DNA from: DASQDN01 sp963825845
Lineage (GTDB): Bacteria > Acidobacteriota > Terriglobia > Bryobacterales > Bryobacteraceae
DNA: 64,000 nt
Direction of reading: 5' to 3'
Assembly (NCBI GenBank): GCA_963825845.1
Contig: CAWGVL010000049.1
Coordinates: 75,799 to 139,798 of the forward strand
In this document: positions 19,137 through 28,209 of the stretch, piece by piece
Position numbering within the stretch: the first letter of the stretch is position 1
Layout of the letters: each line of letters begins with the position of its first letter
Translations under genes and position numbers: made by a program
The notes under the pieces: model-generated
The model's input: only the letters and a program-made list of their open reading frames with translations
The model's database searches: none
Told to the model about the DNA's origin: nothing

Positions 19137-20155
19137 TCGGGACAGAACTTGGCCCGCTTCGGGATCGACTTGCCGCATTCGAAACAGAATTTTACTTCGC
19201 CGGCCGGAGTGGCCGTCGGCGGCGGGCCGCCCACTGGAGTTGGCGCGCGGTGTCGGCGAGGAGTGGGGCCCTGCGGCGAAGGCCCGCCGGGTTGGTCCGG
19301 ACGCATGGCATTCATCATCTGTTGAGCCATCGTGAATCCGGCGCCCAGGCCGACTCCGGCTCCTGCCAGTCCCCCACCTTCATTCGCCGCAGCGATTGGC
19401 ATGGATTCGGCAACCTGGAATTGAGTGTACTTTCCCATGTCGCCGATCATATTCATACTAATGCGTTGATCGAGGCGCTTCTGCAGTTCCTCCGGAAGAG
19501 ACAGGTTTTCGACAACGAAGCTGTCGAGAGTCAATCCAAGGTCCGTAAATGATGGACGAAGGTGCTCGGCGATACGCTGCCCGAGTTCAATCTGGTTCGC
19601 AGCCATGTCGAGAAATGGAACCTGGCTCTCGGCGAAGGTATCAGACATTCGGCCGACGATCGTATTCCGGAGTTGACCCTCTATGTCCTCGACGCGATAC
19701 AGTTCCTTTGTTCCGCTGACTTTTGTGTGGAACGTTCGAGGATCGGTCAGCCGCCACGAGTAGATGCCGAATGCGCGAAGTCGAATAGCACCGAAGTCCT
19801 TATCCCGCACGGTGACGGGTTGTGCGGTGCCCCAGCGCTGGTTCGTTTGCAGCCGTGAAGAAAAAAAGTAGACATCGCTCTTGAATGGCGACTGAAACAT
19901 CTTGTCCCAGTTCATGAGGTTAGTCAGGATGGGCAGAGTGTTGGTATTCAGCGTGTAGAGACCCGGCCCGAGGACGTCCGCCATTCGGCCCTCATTGACA
20001 AAGCCTGCGAACTGAGACTCGCGAACCGTGAGTTTCGCTCCATTCTGAATCTCCATGTCGCGCATCGGAAAGCGCCACGCGAGTATGCCGTCCTCCGGTT
20101 CAGTCCAGTGGATGACATCGATAAACTGCTTTTTGATGAAATCACGGATGCTCAT
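19112..20155 (-). CDS. SPFH-domain protein with C-terminal zinc ribbon (YdjI/virion-core type)
   Basis: The 347-residue product is the first gene of an eight-gene minus-strand operon. The N-terminal part (MSIRDFIKKQFIDVIHWTEP, LGPGLYTLNTNTLPILTNLM) and the middle SPFH/Band-7 domain (IRLRAFGIYSWRLTDPRTF) fit the bacterial YdjI-like group, often labelled virion core protein. A Gly/Ala/Pro linker leads to a zinc ribbon with two CxxC pairs (CFECGKSIPKRAKFCPECG), then a glutamine tail. SPFH proteins form membrane-associated oligomeric scaffolds; here one would organise the membrane spermidine synthase, DUF350 and DUF4178 proteins. The start is ATG 20155; the 3' end overlaps speD by 25 bases. Confidence 0.88.
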   Translation of the reverse strand: MSIRDFIKKQFIDVIHWTEPEDGILAWRFPMRDMEIQNGAKLTVRESQFAGFVNEGRMADVLGPGLYTLNTNTLPILTNLMNWDKMFQSPFKSDVYFFSSRLQTNQRWGTAQPVTVRDKDFGAIRLRAFGIYSWRLTDPRTFHTKVSGTKELYRVEDIEGQLRNTIVGRMSDTFAESQVPFLDMAANQIELGQRIAEHLRPSFTDLGLTLDSFVVENLSLPEELQKRLDQRISMNMIGDMGKYTQFQVAESMPIAAANEGGGLAGAGVGLGAGFTMAQQMMNAMRPDQPGGPSPQGPTPRRHRAPTPVGGPPPTATPAGEVKFCFECGKSIPKRAKFCPECGTQQQQ

Positions 20156-20234
20156 GGTTCTGCTCAGTAATTGAGTATACGCAAAGATTGGAGGTTTTGT
20201 TCTGCCTTATGTATGATAGATACATAGCCCTGAA

Positions 20235-20309
<75 letters not shown>

Positions 20310-21171
20310 TCAAAACAAAGCACTTCAGCTAATTCCAATTCCCTAAGACACTCGGACAAACACGGCGAATACCGGACGAAGCGGGGTATTCACGTGGGAC
20401 AAGTGTACTCGGACAAACCGAGGACTAAGGTCGGACAAACTCCAGGAGCGTCTAGGGACGACTTCCGCAAGGATTGGGTACCATTCCCTGATCGCGAGCA
20501 GTCGTACACTTGCGCACTGCCAGCGCGAGCGTGAGTCCATCGCGTTCGGACGCGGTGACGAGGAGCAGTGGCGCAAGCTGCCCGTGCAAGAAGTCGTTCG
20601 AGCCGTTGAACAAGATCCACGTGTACTGCAGGACGGATGGCCGGCACCGAGAAATCAACCGCCGCCGCCGAGAGCGGCGACACCGCAGGAAGGCGGCGAA
20701 GTGAGAGCGTCCGAGCAAGCCGCGATCGGAGGGCCTTGGAGACCGCGCGACGCATCGCCGTGCTGCGAGGCGCGCGAGTCCACGGGCGGCACTTCCAGAC
20801 ACGAATCACGAGCTCCTGGGAGTTGCGCCACGAGACGGACTTCTCGGCGGGAGCCCTGTTTAGCACCGCATAGTTTGAAACGTACTACTCGGTCACCGTG
20901 CAGGTGATCACGATTTTGATGGAGGCACGATGCAATCAACAGCAGCAACAACAGCCGTCGCTTTGCAGCGCACGAGGAAAGGTCATCAACTGGGAGGCCG
21001 CCGGATATGTCGCCGTGCGAATCGACGATGAGACTCAGCGCTTGCAGCTCGTTGTTACTGTACATGAAAAAACGAACAGTCCAGCACTTGCGCGGAGAGA
21101 TAAAGATGAGAAGAACCACCCAGTAACTACATCCAACGAGTCATAGGCAACTCCAAAGCCCAAGCCGCTGT
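20310..21171. other. Left part of the integrated element, no recognisable gene
   Basis: No reading frame here resembles a known protein. 20450-20900 is more GC-rich than the flanks and has several overlapping arginine/proline-rich frames with no domain. One frame (20898-21146, plus strand, 82 codons) with a short glutamine run is open but unrecognised. The first 130 bases hold four copies of a GGACAA motif. I interpret the stretch as degraded cargo of the tRNA-Cys element. Confidence 0.4.
20350..20440 (+). repeat. GGACAA-type short repeats inside the left end of the element
   Basis: CTCGGACAAAC occurs near 20351, then CACGTGGGACAAGT followed by ACTCGGACAAAC at 20391-20418, then GTCGGACAAAC near 20430. 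A close copy of the middle unit (CACGTTGGACAAGT, ACTCGGACAG) occurs at 23394-23418 inside the right end. Short direct repeats next to both att sites are expected for arm-type integrase binding sites. Confidence 0.5.
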
Positions 21172-22122
21172 TTAGCGTCTTTGCCTGCGAAATAGTACAA
21201 GGAGGGCTATGGTTGCGAAACCAGCCATCACGAACGAGCGGGCTCCGGAACGGGAGTGGGCGTGCCTAGAAAGAGAATTGCCCCCCGGGCACATCTGCAA
21301 CACCAACGATCTGGCCCACGTTGTTGATATCTCTTATGCCCGTATACAGCGCACCGGGAGCGCTCAAGATGCTAAAGGCGACCAGCCGTAAACAGAAAAG
21401 ACTGGCCTGAGTTCCCCTGATCATCGGAGACGCTTCCGACAATATCTCCCGCATCATTGTTCCCAGTCGCCGCTGCGCCAATCGCTCCCGGCGGGTCAAT
21501 TCTGGTGAAACTGCCGCTGGCGTATCTCATCGCGTGTCTCGTACCGCCACCCTTCTGGTGGCGGCCCGTCGTATGACCCGACTATCCGTCCCGCATTATT
21601 GATTCCGTTGCCAGAAGGTACAACATGCAAGCGGGTCGGAGGAGGCGTCGGGTATTCGTCTTGAAAATTGCGAATTGTATTCAAAACTACCTTGTGGCGT
21701 AATTGCGATAATTACGCCGGCATCGTTAATGCCGGTGGGCTGGGTACTCCGACGACCCGGCACGTCTATAGTAGTGAAATGACCACCTCGTAGAGGAAAC
21801 CGTGCGTGCCACGTTCCGTGTTACCAGGCGGAAGATACCATCCTACGACTTGGCCACGGTTGTTTAGGCCTGTCGCCTGCGTCTGCACCGATCCTGGCGC
21901 ATCTAAATCTGAAACCGTTCCCGATAGATCCCAGAAAGCCATGTAGCCCCTTGCTGTCGCCTAAAATCCAACGATCTGACCTATATCGTTCATCCCGTAA
22001 GCGGAGGTAATGTCCGCGCCAGGAACACTAAAATAAGTAAAAATGAACGCAGGCACCCTGACCGAGCGCCGCTGAGCCGAGGAAGCAAACGCCTACTAGG
22101 AACAAGTTTTGAAGATCTTCAT
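21172..22122 (-). pseudogene. HAF-repeat secreted protein with PEP-CTERM tail, broken
   Basis: From ATG 22122 a signal-like start (MKIFKTCS) is cut by TAG, and the frames then shift repeatedly. Scattered HAF repeat units are clear: SAYGMNDIGQIVGF, ATGLNNRGQVVGWYLPPG, GINNAGRIVGSYDGPPPEGW and DINNVGQIVGVADVPGG. The end reads TPTPVPEPARSFVMAGFATI, then a hydrophobic stretch and RRQRR, which is a PEP-CTERM sorting signal (PEP motif, helix, arginines). Such proteins are cleaved by exosortase during export. This copy has at least four disruptions and lies within the tRNA-Cys element, opposite to the integrase. Confidence 0.7.
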
Positions 22123-22335
22123 ACGCACTCCACGACATTGACAAATCAATTCACGTCCGCAGTTTACAATCCATACAGCATTTTGAATCCTCTGCGGCAT
22201 TCGGATTGAGCTAAGGCCGATTCTCGTATCAACAATTAATACATTTCGCGGGGCATCTACTGACACGTCACGGGTGAAAACGGCCCTTCTCGGCACTCGT
22301 GTTCGTTACGACATCCGCTGCGGCAAGCTGCAAGT

Positions 22336-23379
22336 TTGCCCAGACTGCTCGGCTGCCTTCCGCGCGACCAAGGAGAGCAAAACTTGACGGCACTCACGCT
22401 CGATCCAGCCGATTACATCAAGTCTGAGGATGTCGCCGGTTCAGTGTGCGCGGCCGGGAGTACCGCCAAAGCACAAGTTTGGACGCCACGCCACAAAAAC
22501 AAGAAAGAAGCAGAGGCTATTGAAGCCCGTGCGAAACTAGAAATCCTCGCTGGCTTCACGGTAGCCAAGCCGGAGCGAAGCACCGCGTTTGCCGTCGTCG
22601 CGGACGAGTTCCTTGCGTGGTGCTTCACAACCGAGTACCGCTCTAAGTGGAACACGGCAGCTCGTATCCAGATCAGCTTTCAATCGATGCTCGTCTTCTG
22701 AGCCAATAAGCAGGTTGGCGACATCGACGAGAACGCCATCGAGGGTTACAAGACGTGGCGTCCTCACCCAGCACGGCGTTCGGGACGTAACACTGCGTCA
22801 CGACCTGCGCGCCCTGTCGGTGTTCTTCAAGAAGTTCGCGATTCACAAGAAGCTGGCGCGGTTGAACCCAGTCGATCAGGTGAGTAAGCCGAGCGATCAG
22901 GACCGGGTGAATTCACGTCCTCAGTCACGAGGAAGAGGGAGCGTACTTCGCACACGCCCGTGGAACACTCTATGACTTCGCAAGGATCATTCTGCTACAG
23001 GGCTGCAGACCGGATGAGATCCTGAGCCTACAGCGGTCTCACGTCGACATCGAGACCGAGACACTTCGCATCGCAGGCACGCGACTCGGTGACGGCATCC
23101 TGCCGCTGAGGGCGGCCACGTCACAAAGCTGAACGCGCAACACGACCGCACATGCCAGGACGCGGAGGTATCGTTCTGCCTGTATGACCTCCGGCACACC
23201 TGGCTACGAACGCGTTGACGCAGGCGAAGATGGATGTCGCGACCGTGGCGGCACTCATGGGACACGCCACGCCGACGCATCGTGCTGAAGCATTACTTCA
23301 CCCGACTGCGGAAGGTAAGCGCGCGGCAATGAAGCCTTACGAGGCACAGGCGAAGCCGCTTCTCAGGCGGGTAAAGTGA
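22336..23379 (+). pseudogene. Phage-type tyrosine recombinase (integrase), degraded
   Basis: Fragments in all three plus frames line up as one integrase. They are an N-terminal SAM-like core-binding part (AFAVVADEFLAWCFTTEYRS), VTLRHDLRALSVFFKKFAIH, then RIILLQGCRPDEILSLQRSH (the first catalytic arginine region). Next are LYDLRHTW (H and R of the HxxR box, damaged), a VAALMGHATPTH-like segment after frame repair, and KHYFTPTAEGKRAAM with the tyrosine nucleophile. It ends at 23379, 93 bases before the repeated tRNA end, the standard position of an integrase next to its att site. Multiple shifts make it inactive, so the element is fixed in place. Confidence 0.82.
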
Positions 23380-23393
23380 CCACCAAGGATGTT

Positions 23394-23420
23394 CACGTTG
23401 GACAAGTAACTCGGACAGAA
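23394..23420 (+). repeat. GGACAA-type repeat inside the right end of the element
   Basis: TTCACGTTGGACAAGT followed by ACTCGGACAG matches TTCACGTGGGACAAGT followed by ACTCGGACAA at 20389-20416, with one substitution and a two-base gap. It sits between the end of the integrase remnant and the repeated tRNA end, as an integrase arm site or end repeat would. Confidence 0.5.
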
Positions 23421-23472
23421 ACGGATAACTCCAGTCTTATGAAATCAGCGAGCATCAGGGCGAAGGTCCGCG

Positions 23473-23510
23473 AACCTTTATTCGGGGGTTCGATTCCCTC
23501 GGCGCCTCCA
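23473..23510 (+). repeat. attR-like repeat: duplicated tRNA-Cys 3' end
   Basis: The segment repeats the anticodon-stem to T-arm part of tRNA-Cys and ends in GGCGCCTCCA. It lacks the 5' half and has a changed base pattern after the T arm (CTCGG in place of the C run), so it is not a tRNA gene. It marks the distal border of a 3.2 kb integrated element. Confidence 0.85.
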
Positions 23511-24156
23511 AAAACACCTCAAAAATCTAATGCTCACTCCTGGTGGCGCCTTGAACGAGCCGCGCCGAATTCTGCTGTCTGCTGATCGGGCCTTCGCCGA
23601 TGTCTGTCCAGGGAAGCGGCCGGGGCCGTCGGGTCGTATAACCGGGTCGCGTTAGCGAACTGATCGTGGGCCGTTATGTCATTCACGAACGACCACGAGA
23701 ATACATGCGGGTAGTAATCCAGGACGGCTGGAGGGCTAGCGGGCAGTGGAGGGCGGCAAGGATTGCCGTCCTCCTGGAAGAGCTAGTGGACCGAGCGATC
23801 GGCGGGCTCGAAGCCATCGCAGCCGCTGATAGGCGTGACTTTCAGGTGCAATGATGCGTGCCGCGGGTGACCGCAGTCGTCGACTAAATCCTCTGGAGCC
23901 TCATGTTGCGTGCGGATCTGAGCAAGCTTTTTATCCGGCTCATGGAACTCGCCGAAATGAGTGCACAAACCGCACTGGCCTGGATTCACGTGTATCATCC
24001 TCAGTACCTCCAAGAGTTAGAGGCTCCAGCCACGTAAACTGTTTGCGCCCTATAGGAGTTTTTTAGAGAGCTTTCGCTCGACCATAGAGCTACGGTATTT
24101 AAAGTAGACCCACTTTGGCGAATGAGGCTTAGACCTCCGAGCCTTAGATTCGGTCT
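23511..24156. other. Intergenic stretch, no supported gene
   Basis: Only short frames without recognisable similarity occur. One plus-strand frame of 62 codons at 23666-23854 is open, but it has no clear ribosome site and no domain. Bases 24060-24130 are locally AT-richer. I see no RNA structure or repeat that I can support. Confidence 0.4.
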
Positions 24157-25354
24157 TCAATTCCCAATCGCACGTACAGTCTGCTTTCCCGTTTCCGTGT
24201 GATGCTCCGAGCTGACCACTAGCCCACGCTCATCGAACAGATTGATGTACCACGCTGTCGCGCCAGGCGGAACGGCGGCGGCCACCCTCCGCCGCTTTGT
24301 ATCCAGTTCAGCCGGCACGCTTTCCCACTTTCGATCCTGCCAGCGTCCTTGGTCGTTCGTGTAGTTTAGTTCTGCTCTGACCACCGGGCCTTTAGCCTTA
24401 TATTCCACAACGTTAGGAGCGATCTCGACAATACGTGCCAATGGAGCGCCTTTTCTGAGAATCGACTCGGCGTACGCGGCAATCTCTTCCGGAGTCGCGC
24501 CGTCGGGATGATTGTGTTTCATGCGGACACGAATAGCTAACGTTCTCTGGCCTCGAGCCAACCGATAAGACTTCTGCAAAGACGGAAGTGGATATGCGAA
24601 ATCATTCGTACCCGTGACCCAAAGCGTTGGCATCCGTGAATCGGGCAGATACATCGAAGGGTCCCACAGGGAAAGCCACTTCTTCGCTCGTTGCGGCCCT
24701 AACTTCGCGAAATCTTTGAGCCAGGCGGAGTCCTCTCCCAGGAAACCGCACCCGTAAACGGGAGCTGCGAATCGGAATCGCGGATCCACACCGGACACGA
24801 TACTGGTCAGATAGCCGCCCCATGAGATCCCGGTCACGCCTATGCGCTTAGCATCGACCTCGGGAAACGAACGAATGAGGGAGTGCGCAAGGACTGCTGC
24901 CGCGACGGCGTGATAGCTCCACTGGTCAGTGATCGCTTCGTCGACGCTTTCGAAATCACCCCAACCGGCCGGACCCCCATACTCATGACGTTTTCTGACC
25001 GGAGCCCACAACTTGCCATCATCAGCTTTATCAGGAACTGTACCAACCGTGTCCATCGCGATGGCTGCATAGCCGCGCTTATTCCACAGCCGGACCCACT
25101 CGGCAAAAGCCGTGCCACCGCCGCCATGGATCAGCACCATAGCAGGAAGCTTCTTCCCTTCAGGCGCCCCGTAGTAGGCGAAGACACGCGTCGGTTTTCC
25201 CTTCCAGGGAACAGATTCGAAATACATCGCGCGAACACCCCGCTCCGTTGTTTCCGCCGGGTAAACTTTCGGTGGTTCGGAGAGGGTTCGAATGTTCCAC
25301 GGCGAAGCTGCGAGGAAAACGACGGGACGCCAGGAGCAGGAGGACTAAATTCAT
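24157..25354 (-). CDS. Secreted alpha/beta hydrolase (acetylxylan-esterase or dienelactone-hydrolase like), shifted signal peptide
   Basis: The main frame (from 25227) encodes an alpha/beta hydrolase. It has an oxyanion-loop VLIHGGGGTAFAEWVRLW, a nucleophile elbow GISWGGY, a later acid region (GTNDFAY) and histidine (MKHNHPDG), with a beta-rich C-terminal tail. Upstream in-frame residues (PWNIRTLSEPPKVYPAETTE) are typical mature N-terminal sequence. A signal start MNLVLLLLA at ATG 25354 is joined to it only through a one-base shift near 25325. I therefore place the true start at 25354. It would act outside the cytoplasm on esters, perhaps of plant polysaccharides; the substrate is not known. 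Confidence 0.78.
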
Positions 25355-25430
25355 GCAAATCGAGACTCTCACACTTTCAACTCGAGCAGCAACTGAAATG
25401 CGTCCTCACAGGGTGATAGTATGCTCCGGG

Positions 25431-26423
25431 ATGCGCCTGCTCTTGATTGCGTTCGCCACATTGCTGGTTTCGTGCACGGAGAAACCCTCCGCGTCCAGTG
25501 AAACAGACAACTCACAGCCGGAAGCTTCGGTCGCAACAACTGTCGCCTTTACTGAGGGTCCGGCACAAGGCCCGGATGGATTGATCTATTTCACCGACGT
25601 AACGAACAACCGGATATTGCGGTTTGATCCCTCAACACGGAAGCATGGCGTCTTTCGGGCGGATTCCAACCGCGCGAACGGATTGCTTTTCGACGGTCAG
25701 GGCCGATTGATCGCCTGTGAAGGCTCTGATACCGAACATAACAACCCGCGCGTGACGAGAACCGATCTAAAGACCGGAAAAATCGAAGTGATCGCTTCCA
25801 ACTTTGAGGGCAAATCATTCAACGGACCGAACGACGTGACGATCGACTCGCAGGGACGGCTGTACTTCACCGATCCAGCGCCCGACGCTACCTCGCAAGC
25901 GTCCGCCAAGCCTGCGAACGCAACTGGCACACCGGGCGTATATCGCATCGACACGGACGGTCGGATCACGCGGTTGCTAGCGGGTCCAGACACGGAATGG
26001 CCGAATGGCCTCGTGATCTCGCCAGGCGACAAGACGTTCTATCTCATCGAGGCGAACAAAACGGAAGGTGGTACGCGAGCGATCCGGGCGTTCGATCTTT
26101 CTCCTGACGGCACGCTCTCAAATCGACGAGTACACTACAACTTCTACCCCGGACGCAGCGCCGATGGGATGGCCATCGACTCCGAGGGCAACATTTACGC
26201 TGCCGCTGGACTGCACCGGCGCAGGGGCACGCACGAGACGTTGGACACTAAATGCGGCGTACATGTCATCTCTCCGCAAGGCAAGTTACTCCGCATGATT
26301 CCCATACCGGAGGACACGATTACAAACACGGCCTTCGGGGGTGCAGACAATAAAACGTTGTACGTGACCGCCGGCAAGACATTGTTCCAGATTTCGAACA
26401 CGATCTCCGGTCTTAATCGGTGA
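25431..26423 (+). CDS. SMP-30/gluconolactonase-like lipoprotein
   Basis: Starting at ATG 25431 the product begins MRLLLIAFATLLVSC, a lipoprotein signal with lipid-accepting C15, so an in-frame start further upstream is unlikely. The mature part is a six-bladed propeller of the SMP-30/gluconolactonase/LRE family: FTEGPAQGPDGLIYFTD, SFNGPNDVTIDSQGRLYFTD and EWPNGLVISPGDKTFY contain the Glu, Asn and Asp positions that bind the divalent metal. It likely hydrolyses a sugar lactone at the cell envelope. It converges with the cupredoxin gene (10 bases between stops). Confidence 0.88.
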   Translation: MRLLLIAFATLLVSCTEKPSASSETDNSQPEASVATTVAFTEGPAQGPDGLIYFTDVTNNRILRFDPSTRKHGVFRADSNRANGLLFDGQGRLIACEGSDTEHNNPRVTRTDLKTGKIEVIASNFEGKSFNGPNDVTIDSQGRLYFTDPAPDATSQASAKPANATGTPGVYRIDTDGRITRLLAGPDTEWPNGLVISPGDKTFYLIEANKTEGGTRAIRAFDLSPDGTLSNRRVHYNFYPGRSADGMAIDSEGNIYAAAGLHRRRGTHETLDTKCGVHVISPQGKLLRMIPIPEDTITNTAFGGADNKTLYVTAGKTLFQISNTISGLNR

Positions 26424-26432
26424 AGGCGAACC

Positions 26433-27191
26433 TCACTGCGCGGAACGAAATGTGAACTTTACAGCTCTCTCCGCGCCCGTGCTGACCGTAATGTTCTCGG
26501 TCAGTTCACCGAATGTTTCGTGCCAGGCAGCGATGGTGTAGTTTCCGGGTGGAACCGCGGTCCAGGCGAACTCGCCTTTCTCACTCGTAACGGCGAGATA
26601 AGGATGATCCAATACGCCGATGTACGATCTCATCCACGAGTGTACGTTGCATTTAACAGGAATCATTACTTCGGGTCGGACAAAACGGCGTACAAGATCC
26701 GGAGCTCCGGGAGATTGTTGTTGGTTCCACTCCCGATTGTTCTGCGGGTTCGGATGGATGTTGTGCGAGACGGGATCGCTGTTCTTCACCGTCAGAGTCT
26801 GTCGAGCCTGAAGCGCGATGACTCGTGGAACAAACATACATCCGCGCTGATCCAATACGACTGCTTCTTTCGGCGCTTCGAAGGCCTTTCCTTCTAGGCC
26901 GGACTTGATGTAGACGAAGACGTTTGCGAGTCCGCCATCCTTCCCGACGGCAAAACCCGACCCATCTACCGGTTTGTCGTGCAATTTTTCACAGGCTGCT
27001 TCCGCGTCCATCGAGATCGGCTTCACCGCGGGTCTTTTTCCGGCGAAGGAGACTTTTCCTTTGATGTTGCCTGCTGTCGCAGGATCGACTTTAAAATATC
27101 CCGGCTCGACAGGCTTTTTAGGAGCTTTCGCATTCTCACCGCTGCAGCCGAACATCGCAATGCCGCAGATAGCCACCACAACATGCTTCAT
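26433..27191 (-). CDS. Cupredoxin-like lipoprotein with carboxypeptidase-regulatory-like domain
   Basis: The 252-residue product has a lipobox (IAMFGC, C16). A plastocyanin-type beta sandwich carries copper-ligand candidates: NSDPVSHNIHPN gives a histidine, and VKCNVHSWMRSYIGVLDHP gives Cys, His and Met in the C-x2-H-x2-M order of type 1 copper sites. The C-terminal AVTSEKGEFAWTAVPPGNYT is a regulatory-like Ig fold. It is probably a periplasmic electron carrier. It overlaps the upstream di-haem peroxidase gene by 4 bases and is the end of a redox operon. Confidence 0.82.
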   Translation of the reverse strand: MKHVVVAICGIAMFGCSGENAKAPKKPVEPGYFKVDPATAGNIKGKVSFAGKRPAVKPISMDAEAACEKLHDKPVDGSGFAVGKDGGLANVFVYIKSGLEGKAFEAPKEAVVLDQRGCMFVPRVIALQARQTLTVKNSDPVSHNIHPNPQNNREWNQQQSPGAPDLVRRFVRPEVMIPVKCNVHSWMRSYIGVLDHPYLAVTSEKGEFAWTAVPPGNYTIAAWHETFGELTENITVSTGAERAVKFTFRSAQ

Positions 27192-28204
27192 TTGGCCGCC
27201 TCGCCAGAAAGGGACTCCAGAAACGCGACAAGGTCGGAGCGTTCCTGCTGCGTCAAGTGAGTCAACGGCTTGATCTGCTGATCCAGGAACTCGTTCGAAC
27301 TGCCACCGCCGACGTAGAAGTCAATAACCTCTTTCAAAGTCTTGAGACTGCCATCGTGCATATACGGCGCAGTCTTCGCGACGTTGCGCAACGAAGGAGT
27401 ACGAAAGGCGCCCTTGTCCTTATCTTGCCTCGTTACTTCGTACCGCCCGAAATCGGTCAGTTCACCTTCCGGGCTCAAGCCCACACCCAGGTTATGGAAC
27501 TTACCGTCGGAAAACAACGCATACCCGGCTTCAATCGTGTGGCACACGGCGCAATTCCCCTTCTTAGGATCGCGAAACACGGCAAGACCGCGCTTGGCCG
27601 AATCGCTGAGCGCATTCCGATCCCCAGCATACTGATAACGATCGAATGGAGAGTTGCCGCTCAGCAGCGTTCGCTCGAAAGAAGCGATTGCCTTCGTAAT
27701 CTTCGCCATCGTCGGCCGGCCGGAACCGAACGCTTTCTCAAACATCGGGCGGAGATGATCACTCGCGGCGACACCACGTTCGATACCTTCCAGTGTGTGT
27801 CCCATTTCGAGTGAGTTCAGCATGGGTCCTGAAACCTGAGCTTCAAGGCCATCTGCGCGCCCATCCCAGAACTGCAATTTGTTGAATGCCGCGTTCAGAA
27901 TCGTCGGCGCGTTCCGGGTACCGAGTTTGCCATGGACACCGGCGGAGACACGACGAGGATCGGCGAACCCATTCTCCGGATCGTGACAGGTTGCGCACGA
28001 TAAAGTGCCATCCACGGACAGGACCCGGCTGAAGTAGAGTTCCTTACCAAGAGCGATCGTTTCCGGAGTGGGTTGGTTGTCAGCAGGGATTTCCAAAGGC
28101 GGAAGTCCGAGCGGCGAAGGGATTGCGACCGGCGTACCCTTCGGGTTCGAGCTACTGCACGAAGACAACAACATCATCGACAACCCGAAGATCAAGCCTC
28201 GCAT
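27188..28204 (-). CDS. Di-haem cytochrome c peroxidase / MauG family lipoprotein
   Basis: The product (about 338 residues from ATG 28204) has a lipobox (MMLLSSC) and two c-type haem sites: CATCH near residue 70 and CAVCH near 220. It also has the family blocks TRNAPTILNAAFNKLQFWDG, AFRTPSLRNVAKTAPYMHDG and LTHLTQQERSDLVAFLESL. It reduces hydrogen peroxide with electrons from small carriers, or modifies a partner protein as MauG does. The cupredoxin encoded next is the natural electron donor. An ATG at 28237 would overlap the preceding gene and precede an odd leader, so 28204 is preferred. Confidence 0.93.
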   Translation of the reverse strand: MRGLIFGLSMMLLSSCSSSNPKGTPVAIPSPLGLPPLEIPADNQPTPETIALGKELYFSRVLSVDGTLSCATCHDPENGFADPRRVSAGVHGKLGTRNAPTILNAAFNKLQFWDGRADGLEAQVSGPMLNSLEMGHTLEGIERGVAASDHLRPMFEKAFGSGRPTMAKITKAIASFERTLLSGNSPFDRYQYAGDRNALSDSAKRGLAVFRDPKKGNCAVCHTIEAGYALFSDGKFHNLGVGLSPEGELTDFGRYEVTRQDKDKGAFRTPSLRNVAKTAPYMHDGSLKTLKEVIDFYVGGGSSNEFLDQQIKPLTHLTQQERSDLVAFLESLSGEAAK

Positions 28205-28209
28205 CCGCG

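Noticed and set aside
20898..21146. 82-codon plus-strand frame with a glutamine run as a real gene of the element
   Set aside because: No ribosome site, no recognisable similarity, and it lies in a region of decayed cargo; kept only as a remark in the regional entry.
23473..23510. Second tRNA gene
   Set aside because: Only the 3' part from the anticodon stem is present, with no acceptor 5' strand, D arm or anticodon loop; it is an att duplicate.
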